Positions 43,010 to 49,142 of a DNA stretch of 64,000 bases are shown one piece after another. Each line of letters opens with the position of its first letter. Position 1 is the stretch's first letter. The stretch lies in contig JABWCR010000004.1 in assembly GCA_013359125.1 (NCBI GenBank), positions 20,607 through 84,606 on the forward strand, read 5' to 3'. Made by a program: the position numbers and the translations under genes. Under the pieces are notes generated by a model. It had not been told where the DNA came from and did no database searches. It worked only from the letters and a program-made list of their open reading frames with translations. This stretch comes from Armatimonadota bacterium (GTDB lineage: Bacteria > Armatimonadota > Fimbriimonadia > Fimbriimonadales > GBS-DC).

Positions 43010-44089
43010 ATGACTGATCAACTTGGGATAGGGATCATTGGCGCCGGCGGAGTATCGGGCGCCCATGCTAAAGCCTACCAATACTTGGGACAGAAAACGC
43101 GGCTTGTGGCGGTGGCCGATACGGACGCCGATACCGCGAGAGCATTCAAGGAACGGTACCAGTTTGATCAGTGGACGACGGACTATCAAGAGCTGATCTC
43201 TCGCGAGGACGTTCACGCTGTGAGCATCTGCACGCCTCACCATCTGCACTGCAAGCATAGCGTGGACGCGCTGAACGCAGGCAAACACGTCTTGGTCGAA
43301 AAGCCGATGGCGATCAGTCTTGAAGAAGCCGACGCGATGATCGCAGCCAGCGAGCGCAACAACAAGAAACTCGCTGTTGTTTATCAGCTTAGAATGGAGC
43401 ACGATGCTCGACGAGCCAAAGCGCTGATCGACAGCGGCTCGCTCGGCAAAATGTTCTATTGCGAGGCGGCTTGCCTTTGGTGGAGAAAGCCCTCGTACTA
43501 CAGCGTATCGTGGCGCGGGTCTTGGAACACGGAGGGCGGAGGCGCCGTGATCAATCAAGCCTCGCATCACCTGGACCTGATGCAGTGGCTGCTTGGAATG
43601 CCCAAATCTGTGGAGGCGTGCGCGGCCGTTGTCGCCCACGACATCGAAGTTGAAGATTGGTGCCGGGCGACGCTCCAATGGGAGAACTTCCGCGGATCCT
43701 TTATCGCAACGACCGCAGCCGAACTGGAGAGCGACCAGAATCGGCTGATGGCGCTTGGGAACCATGCCAGCCTGCAGCTGTTTCCGTTCCGACCCCATTC
43801 CCGTAGCGACGAGCAACTTGGTCAGATTATCGACGTGCTGAAGAAGGTAGAGGACGCTGGGTTAAGCGGCCATGTGGCCCAAATCGCCGATTTTGTAAAC
43901 GCCATTTCGAGGGACCTGAAACCCGCTGTGGATGGCTATGAAGGGCGGAAGTCATTGGAGTTGGCGACCGCCATTTACGAGTCGGCTTTTGCAGGCAGCA
44001 TTGTAGAGCTGCCTGTTGCATCGACCTCTTCATGTTACACCAGTCTTGGAAAGCGGGAGGCCGCGCTCGCTGCGTTTGGCCGACGCTGA
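43010..44089 (+). CDS. Gfo/Idh/MocA-family NAD(P)-dependent oxidoreductase
   Basis: This 359-residue protein has a Rossmann start (LGIGIIGAGGVSGAHAKAY), the CTPHHLH loop and the VLVEKPMAISLEEAD motif with the catalytic Lys. The C-terminal dimerisation domain contains WRGSWNTEGGGAVINQASHHLDLMQWLLG with the usual substrate-site histidines. Enzymes of this family oxidise or reduce sugars, inositols or sugar derivatives; the exact substrate is not readable. It is probably monocistronic, with an ANTAR regulator 60 bases downstream. Confidence 0.9.
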   Translation: MTDQLGIGIIGAGGVSGAHAKAYQYLGQKTRLVAVADTDADTARAFKERYQFDQWTTDYQELISREDVHAVSICTPHHLHCKHSVDALNAGKHVLVEKPMAISLEEADAMIAASERNNKKLAVVYQLRMEHDARRAKALIDSGSLGKMFYCEAACLWWRKPSYYSVSWRGSWNTEGGGAVINQASHHLDLMQWLLGMPKSVEACAAVVAHDIEVEDWCRATLQWENFRGSFIATTAAELESDQNRLMALGNHASLQLFPFRPHSRSDEQLGQIIDVLKKVEDAGLSGHVAQIADFVNAISRDLKPAVDGYEGRKSLELATAIYESAFAGSIVELPVASTSSCYTSLGKREAALAAFGRR

Positions 44090-44149
44090 CCTCGCTCAGT
44101 TAGGCGCCCCTTGCGCGCCTTATGGATGCACATGCGAGAGGTTAGAAAT

Positions 44150-44728
44150 ATGGGCACTGTACGCGTTGTTGTCGCAGAGGATGAGCAATTGACGCGCGAA
44201 CTGCTCGTTGAACAGCTCAAGCAACTCAACCACATAGTCGTAGGAGAAGCCACTACCGGCGCTGAGGCCGTTCAGGTTACGGTCGAGAAGGAGCCGGACC
44301 TGGTCATTCTGGACATCCAGATGCCCGAAATGACGGGAATCGAAGCCGCCAAATCGATCATGGAGTCAAGACCGACCGCTTTGCTCTTCTTGACAGGCCA
44401 TGCCGAGGAGGAGCTTGTCGAACAGGCGGTCGAACTCGGAGCCTTTGGCTATCTCTTGAAGCCTTTTCGGAAGCAGGAGCTCGGGCCGGCCATCGAGGTC
44501 GCCATCAAACGGTTTGGCGAGTTCCGTTCGAAAGACCGCGAAGTTTCCGACCTGAAAGAGGCGCTGGAAACCCGAAAGTTGATCGAGCGCGCAAAGGGAA
44601 TCTTGATGGAACGGCAGAACATCAGCGAGGCAGAGGCGTTTAGGCGCATTCACTTTATGGCGCGCAATCAAAACAAAACGATGAAGGAAGTCGCCCAGAG
44701 CGTGATCATGGCGGCCGACATCTTGTAG
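44150..44728 (+). CDS. Response regulator with ANTAR RNA-binding domain
   Basis: This 192-residue protein has a receiver domain (acidic pair E10/D11, phospho-acceptor D55 in ILDIQMPEM, LLKPF lysine loop) joined by a coiled coil to an ANTAR domain (about 130-185; RAKGILMERQNISEAEAFRRIHFMA). ANTAR proteins such as AmiR, EutV and Rv1626 bind tandem RNA hairpins and prevent transcription termination. No histidine kinase is in the window and its RNA targets are unknown. The ATG at 44150 was chosen because GAGAGG lies upstream. Maf follows one base after its stop. Confidence 0.92.
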   Translation: MGTVRVVVAEDEQLTRELLVEQLKQLNHIVVGEATTGAEAVQVTVEKEPDLVILDIQMPEMTGIEAAKSIMESRPTALLFLTGHAEEELVEQAVELGAFGYLLKPFRKQELGPAIEVAIKRFGEFRSKDREVSDLKEALETRKLIERAKGILMERQNISEAEAFRRIHFMARNQNKTMKEVAQSVIMAADIL

Positions 44729-44729
44729 C

Positions 44730-45311
44730 GTGCGCCTGCTACTAGCCTCGAACTCTCCTCGCCGGAAGGAACTTCTGGCCCGAGCGGGCTATCAGTTCGA
44801 GGTCGCGCCTCAGGACGTGGACGAGAAGCCCTTTCTGTCGCTCGCGCCTGCCCAAGAAGCGGCCATCCGCTGCGCCGAGGCAAAGGCTCGGTCTGCGTTT
44901 GAGGCCTGCGGCGGGGTCGTGCTTGCGGCCGATACGGTGGTCGAGATAGAAGGCGACTATCTGGACAAGCCGGTCGATGCGCCGGATGCCGCACGAATGC
45001 TGCGGCTATTAAGCGGCAGAGAGCATCGCGTAACGACCGGGGTTTGCGTTTGGTCTCAGAAGGGCAGCGACAGCCTTGCCGCGACGACAAGAGTGTGGTT
45101 TCGGTCGCTCGACGCAGAACTAATCGAGCGATACGTGGCGTCGGGCGAGCCTATGGACAAAGCAGGGGCGTACGGCATTCAAGATTTCGGCGCGCTGCTA
45201 GTCGAGAGAATCGATGGGTGCTACTTTAACGTAGTCGGCCTGCCCATTTCCAAAGCGTACGACCTCCTCGGCTCGCACGGCGCTCATCCTTCGTTGGTTC
45301 CTGTTCCTTAG
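44730..45311 (+). CDS. maf: Maf-like nucleoside-triphosphate pyrophosphatase
   Basis: This 193-residue protein has the Maf motifs SNSPRRKELL (residues 7-16), VVLAADTVVEIEG, SGREHRVTTGV and DKAGAYGIQDFGALLVERIDGCYFNVVGLP. Maf proteins hydrolyse dTTP/UTP or modified nucleotides and limit their incorporation. The start is GTG at 44730, one base after the ANTAR regulator stop, so the genes are an operon. Confidence 0.93.
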   Translation: MRLLLASNSPRRKELLARAGYQFEVAPQDVDEKPFLSLAPAQEAAIRCAEAKARSAFEACGGVVLAADTVVEIEGDYLDKPVDAPDAARMLRLLSGREHRVTTGVCVWSQKGSDSLAATTRVWFRSLDAELIERYVASGEPMDKAGAYGIQDFGALLVERIDGCYFNVVGLPISKAYDLLGSHGAHPSLVPVP

Positions 45312-45328
45312 GGTATTGTGTTGCCTCT

Positions 45329-46318
45329 ATGAGTCTTTCGTCGCCCAAACTCACAATCTCAATCGTCAGTTGGAACGCGCCGGAGCATCTGGCGAAGTGT
45401 TTGGAGACGATTCGGCTCCAGCAGACGAGTTTCGAGGTCGAGACGATCGTTGTGGACAATGCGTCGAGCGAAGGGAACGCGGAGAGGGTGCGGCGCGACT
45501 TTCCCTGGGCTCGGCTCATTGTCAACGCAGAGAACCTTGGTTTTGGAGCTGGGCACAACAAGGCGATCGAGGCGGCGAACGGCGAATTCGTGTTTGTCTT
45601 GAACCCCGACACCGTGCTGCACGACGGCGCATTGGAGACTTTGGTGCAATTTGCCGAGGAGCATCCGGAGGCTGCGATCATCGGGCCCAAGCATCTTTCG
45701 CCTTTGGGCGATCTGCAATATTCGTGTCGCACTTTTCCTAATCCCGTTGCGGCGATGTTCAGAAACACGCCTTTGGGACGCTTCTTTCCCAACAATCGGT
45801 ACACGCGAGACTATCTGATGACGGATTGGGACCACTCGTCTCCTCGCGAAGTGGATTGGGTGAGCGGGGCGGCGATGCTGATTCGTTCGGACTGGCTGAA
45901 GGCGCATGGAGGGTTTGACGAACGTTTCTTTATGTATTGCGAGGATGTGGACATTTGCAAACGAGCATGGGAGAGCGGCTGGAAGGTTCTGTACTGCCCC
46001 TTGGCCAGCTTGACCCATGTGATCGGCGCCAGCACGGACCGCGCGGTCAACAAGATGCTGATCGCGTTCCATGCAAGCATGTACAAGTATTATAAGAAGC
46101 ACTTGGTCAACGAGACGCCCTTTTGGCTGAGAGCGCTCGCGCCGCTCGGATTGTCTTTGAGGGCGACGATCTTTATCCTTGCGAACTGGAGAGACGCCCT
46201 ATTGAGAAAGGTTGCACCGAGGCTAGCTCAACCTAAGAGCCCGCCAAAAGATGCGAACTTGGTTGCGGAATCGACCAAGAGTCGCGACGGCGAGAAGGCT
46301 CCAGACCAACAGGCGTAG
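45329..46318 (+). CDS. Family 2 glycosyltransferase (rhamnosyltransferase-like)
   Basis: This 329-residue GT-A enzyme has ISIVSWNAPEHLAKCLETI, VVDNASSEGN, FVFVLNPDTVLHDGAL (the DxD-like site) and EVDWVSGAAMLIRSDWLKAHGGFDERFFMYCEDVDICKR, the layout of WbbL-like rhamnosyl/galactofuranosyl transferases. It has no obvious N-terminal span but a C-terminal hydrophobic/amphipathic region. It probably adds a sugar to a lipid-linked oligosaccharide. Its last 96 bases overlap the 3' end of a second GT2 gene on the opposite strand. Confidence 0.88.
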   Translation: MSLSSPKLTISIVSWNAPEHLAKCLETIRLQQTSFEVETIVVDNASSEGNAERVRRDFPWARLIVNAENLGFGAGHNKAIEAANGEFVFVLNPDTVLHDGALETLVQFAEEHPEAAIIGPKHLSPLGDLQYSCRTFPNPVAAMFRNTPLGRFFPNNRYTRDYLMTDWDHSSPREVDWVSGAAMLIRSDWLKAHGGFDERFFMYCEDVDICKRAWESGWKVLYCPLASLTHVIGASTDRAVNKMLIAFHASMYKYYKKHLVNETPFWLRALAPLGLSLRATIFILANWRDALLRKVAPRLAQPKSPPKDANLVAESTKSRDGEKAPDQQA

Positions 46319-47128
46319 CGATGCGCCGCAAAGGTTTAGGAGACGGCAGAGCGCGGCGGCGGCCGGACCGTAACGCTGCCCGATAAACAGCGTTTTGCCT
46401 CGGTTGTAATGCGCGATCATGGCGCCGCGGTCGCCCTCGCCGCTTCCGCCCAGCGCGTGGACGAAGACGGCGTCGTGAACATAGTAGAGCGGCCCGACTT
46501 CTTTCCATAGACGGTCGCACAGATCGGTGTCTTCGCAGTATAGGAAGTAGCTTTCGTCCATTCGTAAGAAGTGGCCGTTTTTGTCTCGGCGCATCAGCAG
46601 AGCGGCTCCCATCAGTTGTTCGGTCTGAAAGGTCGAATCGAGTTCCGTTCCCTTGCGCCAGTATCCGCCAAAGTTGCCGATCTTCTCTAACAGGAACTGC
46701 TCGCAAAAGATGGCCCATAGGGTTAGCGCTCGGGCGCACGATGGCTGCACCCGACCGTCCGGGAAGAGCAGTTTGGGACCGCAACCGGCGGCCTCTGGAT
46801 GCGCGTCCATGAAGGCGAGAAGTTTACCGATTGCTCCGGGCTTTGCCGTGCAATCTGGATTGAGCAGAAGCGCGTAGGGCGCGACGGCGCGCTCTAGAGC
46901 CTGGTTGACCGCCTTGGACAAACCGAGATTTGCCTGGTTTTGAAAGAAGAGGACTTCAGGAAACTGTGTCCGAACGATCTCTGCGCTCTTGTCTTGCGAG
47001 GCGTTGTCGACCACAATGAGTTGGGCTTCAACGTCGACAGAGCGCAGGCAGTCGGCGACGTGCCTTTCGCTGTTGTACAGGATTACGATTATGGAGAGGC
47101 GCGGCGAGTTAGGAACGGTGTCGCTCAG
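46223..47128 (-). CDS. Family 2 glycosyltransferase with non-canonical start
   Basis: The reading frame encodes LSIIVILYNSERHVADCLRSV then LIVVDNASQDKS, YALLLNPDC and TEQLMGAALLMRRDKNGHFLRMDESYFLYCEDTDLCDR, a complete GT2 domain. The N-terminal strand lies upstream of the first GTG (47014), yet between the in-frame stop TGA just before 47136 and that GTG the only plausible starts are CTG at 47128 (CTGA overlap with the ccmC stop, AGGAGG directly before it) or ATA. I placed the start at CTG; a truncated GTG start would lose strand beta-1. About 301 residues. Confidence 0.75.
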   Translation of the reverse strand: MSDTVPNSPRLSIIVILYNSERHVADCLRSVDVEAQLIVVDNASQDKSAEIVRTQFPEVLFFQNQANLGLSKAVNQALERAVAPYALLLNPDCTAKPGAIGKLLAFMDAHPEAAGCGPKLLFPDGRVQPSCARALTLWAIFCEQFLLEKIGNFGGYWRKGTELDSTFQTEQLMGAALLMRRDKNGHFLRMDESYFLYCEDTDLCDRLWKEVGPLYYVHDAVFVHALGGSGEGDRGAMIAHYNRGKTLFIGQRYGPAAAALCRLLNLCGASLRLLVWSLLAVATLGRFRNQVRIFWRALRLS

Positions 47129-47243
47129 CCTCCTCGATCATCTTCTGGACTGCTCGGAGCTTGGCGTTCAGCATCAGCAGGTATGCCCACACTCCAGCCC
47201 AGATTATCAGTGGAACCGCGATCATTGCGACTTGCCAGTTCAT
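47109..47243 (-). CDS. ccmD: CcmD-like small membrane protein
   Basis: This 44-residue frame starts MNWQVAMIAVPLIIWAGVW, has one membrane span and a charged tail (KMIEEAERHRS), the pattern of CcmD, which stabilises CcmC-CcmE and haem release. A GGAGG lies upstream of the ATG. Position directly after ccmC in a ccmABC order supports the call. It overlaps the 3' part of the ccmC frame by 119 bases in another frame and overlaps the start of the glycosyltransferase. Too short for most gene finders. Confidence 0.8.
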   Translation of the reverse strand: MNWQVAMIAVPLIIWAGVWAYLLMLNAKLRAVQKMIEEAERHRS

Positions 47244-47889
47244 TTGCTTTTGCCTCCAGAATGCCGACGTCGACTCGGCGACGATAGAGAATCATGACCG
47301 TTACAAAGTAAAGCGCAAAGGCCAAGTAGAGGGTCGTTTTGTATTCGATCGAGAGGGCGCTTCGATCCATCAGCGTGTTGGACGGATGCAGGCTGTCAGA
47401 CATAATGCGGGGCAGCACGAAGATGAGAAAGGGCACGGAGATGGCGGCGAAAAGACCATAGCCTGCCGAGTAGGCCGCTCGCTGGCGATCGTCCTCGATG
47501 CTGCTCCGCAGAGCAAAGTAGCCGATATAGATCAACATTTGGATGAGGATCGTGGTTTGGCGCGGATCCCAGCTCCAGTAGGCGCCCCATTGCTGCTTGG
47601 CAAAGATCATGCCGGTAGCCGTAGCGAGTATGCAGAAGAGCAGCCCGACTTCGTTTGCGGCACAAGATCGGATGTCGTGCGTCCATTCTTTGGTGGTCAA
47701 ATACCGAAACGCGAAGTATCCGCCCATAAGAAACGCGACAACGCAAAGGATGGCGGCAGGAACGTGATAGACGATAATCCTTGCGCTTTCTGGCTGGGTA
47801 AAGAACTGAGCAGGCGGCACCCAAAGCAACGCGAGAAAGACCAGCGCTACAAATCCAATGCCGATGACTGCGTCTCCAAGTCGTATCAT
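47125..47889 (-). CDS. ccmC: Haem-exporter membrane protein CcmC
   Basis: This 254-residue polytopic protein has the tryptophan-rich haem-handling motif WGAYWSWDPRQT near the middle, with six membrane spans and conserved periplasmic His residues (YHVPAA and DSLHPSNT), as in CcmC. It delivers haem to CcmE for cytochrome c maturation. The ATG at 47889 (MIRLGDAV), one base after the ccmB stop, was chosen over an upstream start inside ccmB. The C-terminal tail after VDVGILEAKANEL is out-of-frame with ccmD and is probably not conserved. Confidence 0.92.
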   Translation of the reverse strand: MIRLGDAVIGIGFVALVFLALLWVPPAQFFTQPESARIIVYHVPAAILCVVAFLMGGYFAFRYLTTKEWTHDIRSCAANEVGLLFCILATATGMIFAKQQWGAYWSWDPRQTTILIQMLIYIGYFALRSSIEDDRQRAAYSAGYGLFAAISVPFLIFVLPRIMSDSLHPSNTLMDRSALSIEYKTTLYLAFALYFVTVMILYRRRVDVGILEAKANELASRNDRGSTDNLGWSVGIPADAERQAPSSPEDDRGG

Positions 47890-47890
47890 G

Positions 47891-48526
47891 CTACTTCTCG
47901 CTCCATATTCTATCCAATAGCAACGAGGCGGCGCCGCACTGAGCAAGCGAGTAGCCGATCAGTCCCTGAATCGCCGTCCAAGAATTGTCGCCCAAGAGCG
48001 CCGCTTTGGTCGCAGCAATGGCCATGATCGTCCAAGGCAGAAGAATAGGAAACGCAGCGACTGCAAGCAACATACCCTTGGCAGAGGAGCGCGCAACGAG
48101 CGCGCCGCAAAAGGTTAAAGCGCTGACCAGGCTGGCGCCCCCGACAAGGAAGACCGCAACGAGAGCCATAGGCGAGGCAACGACTGGGACCAACAGAAGA
48201 TAGTAGACGGGCAACGAGACAGACGCGATCACCGCAAAGAGCAGGGCATGGTAAAACCATTTGCCCCAGAACGCGCCCGCCCCAGAGACTATTGAGCGCA
48301 AGAAATCGGCGGTACCGGTCTCTTCTTCTTGAATAAAACCTCTGCCCAGGGCTGCAAACGATCCGAAAAGCAGGGCTACCCAGATGAGCCCCGCATGGTG
48401 TCCTGCAGCAAGCGGTTGACCGTAGGTGGCGAATGCGATCGCGACCACTGTCAGCAGCGCCATCATGATAGAGGAAGTAAGGCCGTGCCGAAAGCGAAGT
48501 TCGGCTACGACCTCTTTCCTAAACAC
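47891..48526 (-). CDS. ccmB: Haem-exporter membrane protein CcmB
   Basis: This protein of about 211 residues starts FRKEVVAELRFRHGLTSSIMM and has six membrane spans with GRGFIQEEETGTADFLRSIV, typical of CcmB, the ABC-2-type permease of CcmABCD. The GTG at 48526 was chosen because it matches the start of homologues and overlaps the ccmA stop by eight bases; a TTG at 48598 would add 24 residues inside ccmA. With CcmA it forms the ABC part of the complex, which releases holo-CcmE. Confidence 0.9.
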   Translation of the reverse strand: MFRKEVVAELRFRHGLTSSIMMALLTVVAIAFATYGQPLAAGHHAGLIWVALLFGSFAALGRGFIQEEETGTADFLRSIVSGAGAFWGKWFYHALLFAVIASVSLPVYYLLLVPVVASPMALVAVFLVGGASLVSALTFCGALVARSSAKGMLLAVAAFPILLPWTIMAIAATKAALLGDNSWTAIQGLIGYSLAQCGAASLLLDRIWSEK

Positions 48527-49142
48527 GGCTTTCGCTTCTTTCGCCCAGGCAGAGGAGCCGGTTTCCAAAAGTCTTCTCCCGTTCGTCGTTGGTCGCAATG
48601 ACCGTTATGCCCTTTCGATCGTCCAGTAAGTCGGCGAGGATCGCCTTGCCCTTTTCGTCCAAGTTCGAACCAGGTTCGTCCAGCAGCAGGATCGGCGGAT
48701 CGCCCAATGCAGCCATAGCCAGGCGCAGTCGCTGGCGAAGGCCGGTAGAGAGTTCGCGGGCTAGTTGGCGCTCTCTGGCGTTGAGGCCAAATCGATCGAA
48801 GTGTCCTCTCGCAAGTTGGACGCCGCGAACGTCGGCTATGAAGCGGAGATGTTCTTCGACCGTGAGGGTAGCGTACAGCGACTGTTCGACGGCCGACCAT
48901 CCAATGAGCGAGCGTCGCGATTGGGCTTTGTCGCCATTTAGCAGGAAACTAGTTCGGCCTTCGCTGGGTTCGACAACGCCTGCCAGTATCTTGAGCAGCG
49001 TACTTTTGCCGGAACCGTTTTCACCGACGATCACTAGCGATTCGCCGCTGTGGATCTGCAGTTCAAGACCTCTAAAGAGCCATCTTGGGCCGTATCGTTT
49101 GCCCAAGTCGGCGCACTCGACCAAGACGTTGCGGTCCATCAT
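48519..49142 (-). CDS. ccmA: Haem-exporter ATP-binding protein CcmA
   Basis: This 207-residue ABC ATPase has GENGSGKSTLLKILAG, ELSTGLRQRLRLAMAAL (signature) and PPILLLDEPGSNLDEKGKAIL, matching CcmA. It is followed by ccmB and ccmC. Its ATG at 49142 overlaps the stop of the large secreted protein upstream (ATGA), which couples the two. No ccmE, ccmF, ccmG or ccmH is in the window, so the remaining maturation genes are elsewhere. Confidence 0.9.
   Translation of the reverse strand: MMDRNVLVECADLGKRYGPRWLFRGLELQIHSGESLVIVGENGSGKSTLLKILAGVVEPSEGRTSFLLNGDKAQSRRSLIGWSAVEQSLYATLTVEEHLRFIADVRGVQLARGHFDRFGLNARERQLARELSTGLRQRLRLAMAALGDPPILLLDEPGSNLDEKGKAILADLLDDRKGITVIATNDEREKTFGNRLLCLGERSESRV

Noticed and set aside
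44102..44120. Short hairpin (AGGCGC/GCGCCT) before the ANTAR gene as an ANTAR RNA target
   Set aside because: Only six pairs, no second hairpin with the conserved loop bases, and no terminator overlap, so it does not match the known ANTAR target layout.
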